Assembly (NCBI RefSeq): GCF_013113735.1
Contig: NZ_CP053346.1
Location: 4,540,001 to 4,604,000, forward strand
DNA length: 64,000 nucleotides
Source of the DNA: Sphingomonas sp. AP4-R1
GTDB taxonomy: Bacteria; Pseudomonadota; Alphaproteobacteria; Sphingomonadales; Sphingomonadaceae
Direction of reading: 5' to 3'
Shown here: positions 8,119 through 17,006 of the stretch, one piece after another
Position numbering within the stretch: the first letter of the stretch is position 1
How the letters are laid out: each line of letters starts with the position of its first letter
Position numbers and translations under genes: made by a program
The notes under the pieces: model-generated
Databases searched by the model: none
What the model saw: only the letters and a program-made list of their open reading frames with translations
What the model was told of the DNA's origin: nothing

Positions 8119-9096
8119 ATGACATATCGCATTTTGCTCTCGATCGCGGTGCTGACGGCGCCGCTGGCGGCCGCGCCGGCCGTCGCCCAGGCGTCGTTCG
8201 CGGTCGCCCCGGTCTATGGCGACAAGGCGAAGGACCGCGCCTCGATCCTCGCCATGGCCGGCACCTTCAAGGTGACGTTCGACATGCGCGAGACCGTCCC
8301 CCTCGTCGCCGGCTACAAGCTGTTCGAGCCCAAGCTCAGCGGCGGGCACGAGGTCGTCCGCGTCGTGATCGACACGCCCGATGTGATCGGCCTCCAGCAT
8401 CTGCTGGTGGTCGAGGGCGAGGACAAGAAGCCCATGGTAATCAAGCATTGGCGTCAGGACTGGGCGTGGCAGCCCGCCACCGTCCTGTCCTATGTCGGAC
8501 GGGGCCGCTGGTCGCTGCTCCCCGTCTCGGCGACGGCCCGCAAGGGCGCCTGGTCGCAGACCGTCTACCAGACCGACGACAGCCCGCGTTACGGCGGCCT
8601 CGGTCGCTGGCGCTATGACGACGGCGTCGCCCGCTGGATGAGCGACGAGACCAGCCGCCCCCTCGCCCGCCGCGACGCCACCCGCAAGCCGCCCTACGAT
8701 CATTATATCGGCACCAATCGCCACGCGCTGACGCCCACCGGCTGGGTGCATGAGCAGGACAATGCCAAGATCGGGACGAAGGACGGCACCCGGCAGACTT
8801 TCGCGCACGAGGTGCTGCTCAACTCCTATGTGCCGGCCAGTGATTTCCCGGTGGCCGCCGCCGACGAATATTGGGTGAAGACGAAGGATTATTGGGCGGC
8901 CGTCCGCGCAGACTGGGCGCAGGCGGTCGCCCGGAACAAGGGCCTCACGCTCGGCGAGGATGCCGATGCCGGCTCGGTCACGGGCCACCAGCTCATGCTG
9001 CTGGCGGACGATATCGCCTCGGGCGAAGCGAAGGCCGACGAGGCCAAGGCGGAGGCCGCCAAGCTGATCCAGGAGGCCAGTTCGCAGCGCCCCTGA
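8119..9096 (+). CDS. DUF6607 family exported protein
   Basis: A 325-residue protein 12 bases downstream of the heme-type TBDR, hence co-transcribed. Signal peptide ~1-24 (APAVAQA). Tryptophan-rich central region (IKHWRQDWAWQPATVLSYVG, then RYGGLGRWRYDDGVARW) is what I recognise as the DUF6607 signature; this family is often found next to TBDRs. The C-terminal ~30 residues form an Ala/Glu/Lys helix. No enzyme motif is seen. The context suggests a periplasmic helper in iron or heme acquisition, but this is inference from position alone. Confidence 0.78.
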   Translation: MTYRILLSIAVLTAPLAAAPAVAQASFAVAPVYGDKAKDRASILAMAGTFKVTFDMRETVPLVAGYKLFEPKLSGGHEVVRVVIDTPDVIGLQHLLVVEGEDKKPMVIKHWRQDWAWQPATVLSYVGRGRWSLLPVSATARKGAWSQTVYQTDDSPRYGGLGRWRYDDGVARWMSDETSRPLARRDATRKPPYDHYIGTNRHALTPTGWVHEQDNAKIGTKDGTRQTFAHEVLLNSYVPASDFPVAAADEYWVKTKDYWAAVRADWAQAVARNKGLTLGEDADAGSVTGHQLMLLADDIASGEAKADEAKAEAAKLIQEASSQRP

Positions 9097-9112
9097 TCCC
9101 GGATCGCATCGG

Positions 9113-9135
9113 GATGGGCGCCTCCCGCGCCCATC
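9113..9135. terminator. Bidirectional hairpin between convergent genes
   Basis: GATGGGCG / CGCCCATC, 8 bp perfect, 7-base loop, between the stop of the DUF6607 gene (9096) and the stop of the histidine kinase (9143). Placement between convergent genes supports a terminator in both directions; T-runs are absent. Confidence 0.5.
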
Positions 9136-9142
9136 ATCGGCG

Positions 9143-10474
9143 TCATCGGCGGGGCAATCGCACCATCACAACCAGACCTTGCGCATCGGGGGCCGTCCGC
9201 AGATCGAGCGTGCCCCCGTACAGCGCGGCGATATCGCGCGAGATGGTGAGGCCGAGCCCGGTTCCGGGCGTGGTTTCGTCGAGGCGGACACCGACTTCGA
9301 GGACCCTCACTCTCTCGGAGTGGGGGATTCCGGGGCCGTCATCCGCCACTGAGATTGCGATCCCTTCAGCATGCGCCGCGGCGCCGATCCGCACGGTCGA
9401 GCCGGCCCATTTGCAGGCATTGTCGATCAGGTTGGACAGAATCTCGGCAAGATCGCCGGGATCGCAGGCGACCGACAGGCCCGCCGGAATATCGTTGGCG
9501 ATCGCCACGTCGCGCGCGGCATGGAGCCGCCGCAACGCGTCGGCGATCGGGCCGATGAAGTCGCGCAGATCGGCGACGATCCCGGTCCCGCGCGCGCCGG
9601 CGGCGGCGGCCCGCTTCATCTGATAGTCGATCTGGCGCTGCATCCGGTGGCACTGGTCGAGGATGAAGGCCGCGCTGGCATCGTGGCCGGCATCGGCCAG
9701 TTGCTCCGCTTCCCCGGTGACCAGGGCCAGCGGAGTGCGCAGATTGTGGCCGAGATTGCCCGCCTCGATGCGCGCACGCGCGACGAGCGCCGCCTGCGCT
9801 TTGATCAGTTCGTTCATCTGCTGCACGACGCCCGCAAATTCGCTGGGCACGTCGTCCGGCAACCGATCGCGCCGCCCCCGGCGCAGATCCTCGATCCATT
9901 CGGCCAGGCGCTGCGTGGGACGCAGGCCATATTGCACCTGGAGAGCGGCCCCGACCAGCATCAGCGTGGCGAACACGCCGAGCGAGACGGCCAGATCGGT
10001 GCGGAAGGCTTGAAGCTCGGCGTCCAGCACCCGGCCGGACGCGGTGATCGAGAAGAGCAGGCCAGCGGGGCCCGGCCGATCGATCCGCAGCAGCCACTCG
10101 CCATGATCGCGCGTCCAGATCGGCAGGTCCGTATCGTCGCCACGGGACGGCACGAGGTGATGGCCCGCCAGCGATGCGGAGATGAGCGCCGGCCGCCCGT
10201 CGCGTTCGATCTGCCAGTAGAAACCGGAGCGCTTCTCCTGAAAACGGGGATCGGAGAGGGGGCGATCGATCGCCGGGCGCCCGTCCGCACCCTTGACCGT
10301 AAGGCTCGCCAGTTCGTCGAGATGGTTGGCGAGATCGCTGACGAAGGTGTGCGTGACGTGGCGGCGATAAAGACCGCTGATGACGAGGCCCGCCACCAAC
10401 GTTCCGATCCCCACCCAGAGCAGAGACGCGACCGCGAAGCGGAAGCGCAGGCTGTGCGCGCGGGCGCCGCTCAC
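9143..10474 (-). CDS. Sensor histidine kinase
   Basis: A 443-residue membrane kinase. It starts with GTG at 10474, overlapping the response regulator stop by four bases (GTGA), which indicates translational coupling. TM1 is at ~12-36 and TM2 at ~163-182, flanking a periplasmic sensor of ~125 residues; a HAMP-like linker follows. The phosphoacceptor is His243 in LGHNLRTPLALV, the N-box is SNLIDNACKWA, and the ATP lid contains DDGPGIP and GTGLGLTI. The short GHNLRTPL H-box is typical of PhoQ-like kinases. Position divergent to a CzcCBA-type pump suggests it senses periplasmic metal, with the regulator gene encoded first. Confidence 0.92.
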   Translation of the reverse strand: MSGARAHSLRFRFAVASLLWVGIGTLVAGLVISGLYRRHVTHTFVSDLANHLDELASLTVKGADGRPAIDRPLSDPRFQEKRSGFYWQIERDGRPALISASLAGHHLVPSRGDDTDLPIWTRDHGEWLLRIDRPGPAGLLFSITASGRVLDAELQAFRTDLAVSLGVFATLMLVGAALQVQYGLRPTQRLAEWIEDLRRGRRDRLPDDVPSEFAGVVQQMNELIKAQAALVARARIEAGNLGHNLRTPLALVTGEAEQLADAGHDASAAFILDQCHRMQRQIDYQMKRAAAAGARGTGIVADLRDFIGPIADALRRLHAARDVAIANDIPAGLSVACDPGDLAEILSNLIDNACKWAGSTVRIGAAAHAEGIAISVADDGPGIPHSERVRVLEVGVRLDETTPGTGLGLTISRDIAALYGGTLDLRTAPDAQGLVVMVRLPRR

Positions 10475-11124
10475 GGGACGAGCCGATAGCCGAAGCCGCG
10501 CATCGTGGCGACGCGCGCATGGCCGATCTTGCGACGCAGGCGCCCGACCAGCACCTCCACCGTATTGGGATCGCGCTCCGTCTCCAGCGCATAGAGCCTG
10601 TCGAGGATCGCCTCGCGGGACAGCGTGCGGCTCGGCTCCAGCAGGAAGGCGCGCAGCAGGCGGAATTCGTTCTTGGTGAGATCGATCGCCGATCCCTCCA
10701 GCCACGCCTCCCGCGTGCTGGTGTCCAGCGCGAGCGCGCCCGCTTCCAGCCGCGAGACGAGATGCCCCGCCGCACGGCGCGCCAGCGCATGAAGGCGCGC
10801 GATCAGTTCCTCCGCGCGCACCGGCTTCACGAGGAAATCGTCCGCACCGGCATTCAGGCCTTCCACTTTCTCCTCCCAGCTCCCCCGCGCCGTGAGGATC
10901 AGGATCGGCGTCGCCACCCCGCGACGGCGGAGCAGGCGGATCAGGTCCAGCCCGCTGATGCCGGGCAGGCCGAGATCGACGATCAGCGCATTGAAGCCGT
11001 CCTCGGCGAATCCCGCCGCATCCTCGGCCTTGGGCAGCCATTCGGCGGTGATCCCCGCCCGCGCCAGGCTGGCGATCGTGCGCCGCGCCAGTTCCGCCTC
11101 ATCCTCGACCAACAAAATCCGCAT
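10471..11124 (-). CDS. OmpR/PhoB-family response regulator
   Basis: A 217-residue regulator. The receiver domain (1-115) has the acidic pair ED at 7-8, phospho-acceptor Asp50 in LIVDLGLPG, and Lys in FLVKPVRAEEL. The C-terminal winged helix (~125-217) contains LTKNEFRLLRAFLLEPSRTL and the hallmark ending ATMRGFGYRLVP. It pairs with the kinase immediately downstream. It is divergent from the czc-type efflux genes across 50 bases that contain an 11-bp-spaced direct repeat, the arrangement that OmpR/PhoB dimers bind. It most likely activates the efflux operon in response to metal stress. Confidence 0.93.
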   Translation of the reverse strand: MRILLVEDEAELARRTIASLARAGITAEWLPKAEDAAGFAEDGFNALIVDLGLPGISGLDLIRLLRRRGVATPILILTARGSWEEKVEGLNAGADDFLVKPVRAEELIARLHALARRAAGHLVSRLEAGALALDTSTREAWLEGSAIDLTKNEFRLLRAFLLEPSRTLSREAILDRLYALETERDPNTVEVLVGRLRRKIGHARVATMRGFGYRLVP

Positions 11125-11134
11125 GGGCGGTAAA

Positions 11135-11153
11135 CTGACAGCATTTTGGCAGC
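11135..11153. promoter_or_regulatory. Direct-repeat operator candidate for the response regulator
   Basis: CTGACAGC at 11135-11142 and TTGGCAGC at 11146-11153 are direct repeats whose starts are exactly 11 bases apart, 6 of 8 positions identical. OmpR/PhoB-family dimers bind such head-to-tail sites. The element sits in the 50-bp gap between the regulator gene and the efflux operon. Confidence 0.5.
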
Positions 11154-11174
11154 TTCGCCAGATAGGGACGCGCC

Positions 11175-12257
11175 GTGGCCCATCGCATCCTCCCCTCCGC
11201 CTGCGCGCTTTCGCTGCTTCTCGCCGCCTGTTCGGGTGGGGAGGAGGCCAAGGCGCCGGAGCCCGCCGCCAAGGGCCCGCCGGGCTCGATCGGCCTGACC
11301 CCGGCGCAGGTCGCCCGTCTGGACATCGCCTTCGCGGCGGCGACGGCGGCGACCGAGGTGCCCGTGGCGGATGTACCCGCGACGATCGCGCCGCCCCCCA
11401 ATGCGCGCGTCGCGGTGGCGGCGACGATCCCCGGCTCCGTCACGCGGACGATGGTGGTGGAGGGGCAGCAGGTGCGCGCCGGCCAGCCGCTCGCCGTGAT
11501 CGCCAGCCGCGAGGTGCTGACGATGCAGGCGGCGATGGAGCAGGCCTCGGCCCGCGCCGCCGTCTCGCGCGCCTCCGCGCATCGGCTCGATCAGCTGGCG
11601 CGCGAGGGCGTGATCGCCGGCGCCCGCGCCGACGAGGCGGGCGCCTCCCGGCGCGAGGCGGAGGCCGAACTGGGCGAGCAGAAGCGCGCCCTCGCGCTGA
11701 TCCACGCCGGACGCAGCGGCGGCACCTATACGCTCACCGCGCCGATCGCGGGCACGGTCACGAAAGCCGCGATCGAGGCGGGCGCGCCCGTCGACGGCAC
11801 CAGCGCGCCCTACGTGATCGACGCCGCCGGCCGCTACGAGATCACCGCCCAATTGCCCGAGCGCCTGATCGGGCAGATCCGGCCCGGCATGAAGGTCGTT
11901 CTGGAAGGCGTGACCGGCACGGTCACCAGCGTCGGCTCGACGGTCGACGCCACCACCCGTTCGGCGCTGCTGCGCGCGACCGTGCCCGCGTCGGCGGGCT
12001 TCATCTCCGGCCGGGCGACGACGGTGACGCTGCTGAAGCCCGCCACCTCCGGCGCGATCGCCGTGCCGACCAACGCGGTCGTCATGATCGAGGGCAAGCC
12101 CGTGGTGTTCGTGCGGACGCCGGGCGGCATCGTCCGGCGCGCGGTGACGAGCGCGGGGGCTGCAGGCGATCTCACCGTTTTGCTGTCCGGCGTGAAGGCG
12201 GGCGAGCAGGTCGCGATCTCGGGCACGAGTGAGCTCAAGGCGCTGGCGGCGAACTGA
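11175..12257 (+). CDS. RND efflux periplasmic adaptor lipoprotein (CzcB/CusB type)
   Basis: A 360-residue membrane-fusion protein starting at GTG 11175. Lipobox LLAAC with Cys19 indicates an inner-membrane lipoprotein. Order of parts: N-terminal barrel-sandwich half (ATIPGSVTRTMVVEGQQVRAGQ), helical hairpin (~110-175, alanine- and glutamate-rich), second half of the lipoyl-like domain (YTLTAPIAGTVTKAAIEAG), then beta-barrel and membrane-proximal domains. It links the RND pump to the outer-membrane channel encoded further downstream. The next start codon lies 2 bases after its stop. Metal specificity (Co/Zn/Cd versus Cu/Ag) cannot be read directly; the DUF3240 partner favours the Czc-like type. 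Confidence 0.9.
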   Translation: MAHRILPSACALSLLLAACSGGEEAKAPEPAAKGPPGSIGLTPAQVARLDIAFAAATAATEVPVADVPATIAPPPNARVAVAATIPGSVTRTMVVEGQQVRAGQPLAVIASREVLTMQAAMEQASARAAVSRASAHRLDQLAREGVIAGARADEAGASRREAEAELGEQKRALALIHAGRSGGTYTLTAPIAGTVTKAAIEAGAPVDGTSAPYVIDAAGRYEITAQLPERLIGQIRPGMKVVLEGVTGTVTSVGSTVDATTRSALLRATVPASAGFISGRATTVTLLKPATSGAIAVPTNAVVMIEGKPVVFVRTPGGIVRRAVTSAGAAGDLTVLLSGVKAGEQVAISGTSELKALAAN

Positions 12258-12258
12258 G

Positions 12259-15200
12259 ATGCTGCGCGCTCTGGTTGCCTGGTCGCTGTCCTATCGGCTG
12301 CTCGTGCTGGCGCTCGCGCTGGTCACGGCCGGCCTTGGCGCCTGGGCCTTCTCGACCCTGCCGGTCGATGCCTATCCGGACATCGCCCAGACGCAGGTGA
12401 AGATCATCCTCAAGGCGCCCGGCATGACGCCCGAGGAGGTGGAAACCCGGATCATCGCGCCGATCGAGCTGGAGATGCTCGGCCTGCCGCGCCAGGCGGT
12501 GCTGCGCTCGACCGCCAAATATGCGGTGGCGGACGTCACGATCGATTTCGACGAGGGCACCGACCTCTACTGGGCACGCCAGCAGGTAACCGAACGGCTG
12601 GCGGGCGTGATGAAGGACATGCCGGAGAGCGTGTCCGGCGGCCTCGCCCCCATCTCCACCCCGCTCTCCGAAGTCTTCATGTTCACGATCGAGGGCCCGC
12701 TGTCGCTGGCCGAGAAACGCGAGCTGCTCGACTGGACGATCCGCCCGGCCCTTCGCACCGTGCAGGGCGTGGCGGATGTCAATGTCCTGGGCGGCCATGT
12801 GCGCACCTATGAAGTGCGCCCCGATCCCGTGCGCCTTGCCGCCGCCGGCCTCACGCTGGACGAAGTGCGCCAGTCGGTGGAGCGCGGCAATCGCAACGAT
12901 GGCGCGGGGCGCCTCGCCCGGGGCGACGAGGCGCTGATCGTGCGCGCCGTGGGCGCGATCCGCGATGCGGACGATCTGCGGCAGATGGTGGTGGTCGCGA
13001 AGAATGACCGGATCGTGCGGCTGGGCGACGTCGCCACCGTCGGCGCGGGCAGCCTCACCCGCTATGGCGGCCTCACGCGCAACGGCAAGGAAGCGGTGGA
13101 GGGCCTCGTCCTCGCGCTGCGCGGCGCCGATGCGCGCAAGGTGGTGGAGGGTGTCGAGGCCCGGCTGGAAGAGCTGCGGCCCGGCCTGCCCAAGGGCACC
13201 ACGCTCGACGTCTTCTACAATCGCTCCGATCTGATCGAACATGCCGTGGGCACCGTGCAGGAAGCGCTGCTGGAGGCGATCGTGCTTGTCGTGATCCTGT
13301 TGATCGTGTTCCTCGGGGATTGGCGCGCGGCCGCGATCGTGGCGACGACCTTGCCGATGGCGGCGCTGATCACCTTCCTCGCCATGCGCTACATGGGCAT
13401 GTCCGCCAATCTGATGAGCCTGGGCGGCCTCGCCATCGCGATCGGCATGCTGGTGGATGGCGCGGTCGTGGTGGTGGAGAATGTGGTCGATCGCCTCGCC
13501 CATGCGGGTGAGAGCGGGACGCCCCGCCTGAACATCGTCTTCCGCGCGGCGGCCGAGGTGGTGGTGCCGGTGTCGGCGGGCCTCGTCATCATCGCGCTCG
13601 TCTTCCTGCCCTTGCTGTCCCTGCAGGGGCTGGAGGGCAAATTGTTCGCGCCGGTCGCGCTGACGATCATGTTCTCGCTCGCCGCCGCTTTGCTGCTGGC
13701 GCTGACCCTGGTGCCGGTGCTGGCATCCTACGGGCTGAAGACCGGGCATCATGGCGAGCCGTGGATCATGCGCGCGCTGGCGCCGCGCTATCACACGCTG
13801 CTGGCGGGCGCGTTCGCGCGCAAGCCGATCGTCTATGGCGCCGCCGGTATCGGGCTCGTCATCGCCGTGCTGGCCTATGGCCGCGTCGGCAAGACCTTCA
13901 TGCCGACGATGGATGAGGGCGCGGTCGTGATGCAGACCGCCAAGCTCCCGTCGATCGGGCTGGACCGCACGCTCGCGCTCGACGGACGGGTGGAGCAGGC
14001 GATCCTCGCCGCCGTGCCCGAGGTGGACCGCATCGTCGCGCGCAACGGCGTCGACGAGATCGGGCTCGACGCGATGGGGCTCAACGAGACCGACATGTTC
14101 ATGGCGCTGAAGCCACGGGCCAAATGGCGCGGCACGAAGGAGGACATCGTCGACGGCATCCGCAAGGCGATGGAAGGCCTGCCGGGCATCGATCCCGTCT
14201 TCACCCAGCCGATCGAGATGCGCGTGTCCGAGATGCTGACGGGATCGCGTGGTGATCTCGCGATCAAGATCTTCGGGCCGGATCTCGCGACCCTCTCCAC
14301 GCTCGCCGGCCGGGTCGAGGCGACGTTGCGCGGCGTGCGCGGCGCATCCGAAGTAGTCACCGCCGCCACCAGCAGCGTCGATTATCTCCAGCTCGACGTG
14401 GACCGCGCCGCCGCCGGCCGCTTCGGCCTTCCGGTCGATACGTTCGAGGATATGCTGCGCGCCCAGATCGAGGGCATTCCCGCCGGCACGGTGATCGAGG
14501 CGCAGAAGCGCATCCCCGTCGTCATCAAGGGCGGCGACGAGATACGCGGCGATGCCGCGCGCTTCCGCGACATGCAGATGGTGACGCCCACCGGCACGGT
14601 CGCCCGCGTGAGCGACATCGCGCGCATCACCGAGACGCAGGGCCCCGTGATCCTGAGCCACGAAAGCGGCGGACGCTATGCGCTGGTGCAGGCGTTCGTC
14701 TCGGGCCGCGATCTGGTGGGCTTCGTCGAGGAGGCCAAGGCGCAGGTGGCGGCGCAGGTGCCGCTGCCGGCCGGCTACCGCCTCGTCTGGGGCGGGCAGT
14801 TCGAGAACCAGCAGCGCGCCGCCGCGCGGCTGATGCTCGTGATCCCGATCGCGCTGGTGATGATCTTCTTCGTCCTGTTCGGCACGCTCAAGTCGCTGCG
14901 CGGCGCACTGCTGATCCTCGCCAACATTCCGTTCGCGGCCGTCGGCGGGATCGTCTCGCTCTGGATTTCGGGCGATTTCCTGTCGGTGCCGGCCTCGGTC
15001 GGCTTCATCGCCCTGCTCGGCATCGCGGTGCTGAACGGCCTCGTCCTCGTCTCTTACTTCCGCCAGCTGCGCGAGGAGGGCGTGTCGCTCGCCGATGCGG
15101 TCCGGCTGGGTGCGGAGCGGCGCTTGCGGCCGGTGCTGATGACCGCGTCGATCACCGCCTTCGGCCTCGTGCCCCTGCTGTTCGCGACGGGGCCGGGATC

Positions 15201-15327
15201 GGAGATTCAGAAGCCGCTCGCGATCGTCGTGATCGGCGGACTCGTCACCTCGACGCTGCTGACGCTCGTGCTGCTCCCCCTGCTCTATGAGCGCTTCGGC
15301 GAAAGCGCGGCGGAGCGCGCGCGATGA
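12259..15327 (+). CDS. czcA: Heavy-metal efflux RND pump, CzcA family
   Basis: A 1022-residue inner-membrane proton-driven transporter. ATG 12259 is used because the protein then begins MLRALVAWSLSYRLLVLALA, the standard CzcA opening; an upstream in-frame GTG overlaps the adaptor gene. Twelve TM helices in the usual 1+5+1+5 layout with two large periplasmic loops. Hallmarks: VDAYPDIAQTQV after TM1, LGDWRAA before TM2, the TM4 motif AIGMLVDGAVVVVENV with an acidic proton-relay Asp, and FMPTMDEGAVVMQ in the second porter domain. It exports divalent metals from periplasm/cytoplasm through the tripartite complex. HME subfamily is clear; the substrate within it is an inference. Confidence 0.93.
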   Translation: MLRALVAWSLSYRLLVLALALVTAGLGAWAFSTLPVDAYPDIAQTQVKIILKAPGMTPEEVETRIIAPIELEMLGLPRQAVLRSTAKYAVADVTIDFDEGTDLYWARQQVTERLAGVMKDMPESVSGGLAPISTPLSEVFMFTIEGPLSLAEKRELLDWTIRPALRTVQGVADVNVLGGHVRTYEVRPDPVRLAAAGLTLDEVRQSVERGNRNDGAGRLARGDEALIVRAVGAIRDADDLRQMVVVAKNDRIVRLGDVATVGAGSLTRYGGLTRNGKEAVEGLVLALRGADARKVVEGVEARLEELRPGLPKGTTLDVFYNRSDLIEHAVGTVQEALLEAIVLVVILLIVFLGDWRAAAIVATTLPMAALITFLAMRYMGMSANLMSLGGLAIAIGMLVDGAVVVVENVVDRLAHAGESGTPRLNIVFRAAAEVVVPVSAGLVIIALVFLPLLSLQGLEGKLFAPVALTIMFSLAAALLLALTLVPVLASYGLKTGHHGEPWIMRALAPRYHTLLAGAFARKPIVYGAAGIGLVIAVLAYGRVGKTFMPTMDEGAVVMQTAKLPSIGLDRTLALDGRVEQAILAAVPEVDRIVARNGVDEIGLDAMGLNETDMFMALKPRAKWRGTKEDIVDGIRKAMEGLPGIDPVFTQPIEMRVSEMLTGSRGDLAIKIFGPDLATLSTLAGRVEATLRGVRGASEVVTAATSSVDYLQLDVDRAAAGRFGLPVDTFEDMLRAQIEGIPAGTVIEAQKRIPVVIKGGDEIRGDAARFRDMQMVTPTGTVARVSDIARITETQGPVILSHESGGRYALVQAFVSGRDLVGFVEEAKAQVAAQVPLPAGYRLVWGGQFENQQRAAARLMLVIPIALVMIFFVLFGTLKSLRGALLILANIPFAAVGGIVSLWISGDFLSVPASVGFIALLGIAVLNGLVLVSYFRQLREEGVSLADAVRLGAERRLRPVLMTASITAFGLVPLLFATGPGSEIQKPLAIVVIGGLVTSTLLTLVLLPLLYERFGESAAERAR

Positions 15328-15626
15328 CGGGCCGGGTTCTCCTGACTCTCGCCTGCGCCGCCGCCGACGCGGAGCCGATCGCCGAGGCGCTGCGTGCGGC
15401 CTGCACCGCGCCGATCCATCTGCGCGACGAGATCGTGCGTGGCCTCGATTTCGCGGACGCCGGTACGGCCGAGCGCGTGACGGGCGCGCTGCGGCGGGTC
15501 GCGATCGAACTCGTCGTCGCGGCCGATCAGGTCCCCGCGCTCGTCTCGGCGGTGGAGCGTTCGCGTCGCCGCCTGCCCGTGCGCTGGATCACCCTTCCGG
15601 TGCTGGCGGAGGGGCGCCTGTCATGA
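15324..15626 (+). CDS. DUF3240 family protein of metal efflux operon
   Basis: A 100-residue cytoplasmic protein whose ATG overlaps the czcA stop by four bases (ATGA) and whose own stop overlaps the next start, so it is tightly coupled with the pump. The sequence (LLTLACAAADAEPIAEALRA, FADAGTAERVTGALRRV, LPVRWITLPV) fits DUF3240, a small ferredoxin-like/P-II-like alpha-beta family found almost only in CzcCBA/CusCBA operons. A nucleotide- or metal-sensing regulatory role on the pump has been suggested for such proteins by analogy with P-II, but is unproven. Confidence 0.85.
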   Translation: MTGRVLLTLACAAADAEPIAEALRAACTAPIHLRDEIVRGLDFADAGTAERVTGALRRVAIELVVAADQVPALVSAVERSRRRLPVRWITLPVLAEGRLS

Positions 15627-16849
15627 AGTCTTCGTCCTTGCTGATCCTCGCCTTGCTCGCCCCCGCCCCGCTGTTCGCGCAGCAGGCCGATCTGCCGCCC
15701 GTCGATCAAGTGCGCGAGGCGCTGGAACATTCTCCCGCCGTCGCCGCCGCCGACGCGCGCGTCGATGTGGCGCGCGGCGGCGCGGCGGCGCTGAACGTCG
15801 GCCCGCATGAGGTGACGCTGCAGGGCACGGTCTCGCGCCGCCGCGTCGATCTCGAGGGTCGCGACTATCAGGAATTCGATGCCACGCTCAGCCGGGCGAT
15901 CCGCCTGCCGGGCAAGGCCTCGCTCGATCGCAAGGCGGGCGCGCTGGGTGTCGAGGTGGCGGCCAATCATGCCGAGGATGCGCGCCATCAGGCGGCGCTG
16001 TCGCTGGCCGAACTCTGGTATCGCTGGCTGGGCGCCAGCGCGCGGCATCGCAATGCGGAGCAGACGCTCGCCAATCTGACCTCCGCCGCGCGCGGGATCG
16101 ATCGGCGCGTGGCGCTGCGCGATGCAGCGGCGCTGGACGCGGATCAGGCGGCGGCGGCGGTCGCGGCGGCGGCGGCGCGCCTGAACGATGCCGCCGCGAC
16201 ACGCGATCGCGCGCGGGCCGAGCTGGCGGCGACCTTCCCCGATCTGGCCCTGCCCGCGGAAGCTCCCGACATCACGGTGGCCGAGCTTTCGGCGGCGACG
16301 CTGGAGGGGCTGGCGGCCGATGCCGTCGCCAAGAGCCACGACATCACCGCCGCCGACAGCGAGTCCGCGCGACAGGATGCGATGGCGCGCCGGTCGCGGC
16401 TGGATCGCATTCCCGATCCCTCGCTCGGCTTCCGCGCCTTTCAGGAGCGTGGCGGGCAGGAGAAGGGGCTCGGCGTCTATGTCGCGATGCCGTTCGGCGG
16501 CGGCTACCGCAAGGCGCTGGCCGATCAGGCCGCGGGCGAGGCGCGCGCCGCGTCCGCCGAGGCGGCCGTCGTCCGCCGCGAGGTCGAGGCGCATGCGGCG
16601 GGCGATCTCGCCGAGACGCGCGCGCGCCTCAGCGCCTGGCGCAGCGCGCGCGAGGCGCTGAGGCGCTCGGATGCCGCCGCCGCGAAGACGGAACGCGGCC
16701 AGCAGGTCGGCGTCATCGATCTCGCCGACCGCCTCTATGCCGATCGCCTCGCTTATGAGGCGCGCGCGGCCGAGATCGACGCGCGCGTGGCGGCGGCGCA
16801 CGCCGTCACCAGGATGCGGATCGACGCCCACAGCCTCTGGATCGATTGA
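15623..16849 (+). CDS. czcC: Outer-membrane channel protein of metal efflux complex (TolC/CzcC family)
   Basis: A 408-residue TolC-family protein. ATG 15623 overlaps the previous stop (ATGA) and has GGAGGGG 8 bases upstream. Signal peptide MKSSSLLILALLAPAPLFAQ. It shows the two repeated outer-membrane efflux halves: VDQVREALEHSPAVAAADARV (first half) and a long helical second half (ITAADSESARQDAMARRSRL, VYVAMPFGGGYRKALADQAA). No lipobox is present. It forms the trimeric channel that joins CzcB/CzcA. It is the last gene of the operon and is followed by a hairpin terminator at 16876-16898. Confidence 0.88.
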   Translation: MKSSSLLILALLAPAPLFAQQADLPPVDQVREALEHSPAVAAADARVDVARGGAAALNVGPHEVTLQGTVSRRRVDLEGRDYQEFDATLSRAIRLPGKASLDRKAGALGVEVAANHAEDARHQAALSLAELWYRWLGASARHRNAEQTLANLTSAARGIDRRVALRDAAALDADQAAAAVAAAAARLNDAAATRDRARAELAATFPDLALPAEAPDITVAELSAATLEGLAADAVAKSHDITAADSESARQDAMARRSRLDRIPDPSLGFRAFQERGGQEKGLGVYVAMPFGGGYRKALADQAAGEARAASAEAAVVRREVEAHAAGDLAETRARLSAWRSAREALRRSDAAAAKTERGQQVGVIDLADRLYADRLAYEARAAEIDARVAAAHAVTRMRIDAHSLWID

Positions 16850-16875
16850 GCCGCAGCGGATCGAAGGCCGCATGA

Positions 16876-16898
16876 CGCCGCGACGATTTTGCGCGGCG
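16876..16898 (+). terminator. Terminator of the metal efflux operon
   Basis: CGCCGCG / CGCGGCG, 7-bp stem with a 9-base loop (ACGATTTTG), followed by CTTTCC, 27 bases after the CzcC stop codon. Confidence 0.6.
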
Positions 16899-17006
16899 CT
16901 TTCCTGATCCCATGCGAGCCATCGGTGGATGCGCATGAGAACCGGTGGTGATCGGATCGGCCCGTCCTACGTTCTGACTCTCGAGCATTCCCGCAGAGAG
17001 GCCATC

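Noticed and set aside
5149..8988. Open frame of 1279 codons on the minus strand
   Set aside because: Lies opposite the TBDR and DUF6607 genes; composition is Arg/Gly/His/Ala-rich without a recognisable domain.
12235..14661. Open frame of 808 codons on the minus strand
   Set aside because: Antisense to czcA with a histidine- and arginine-rich shadow composition.
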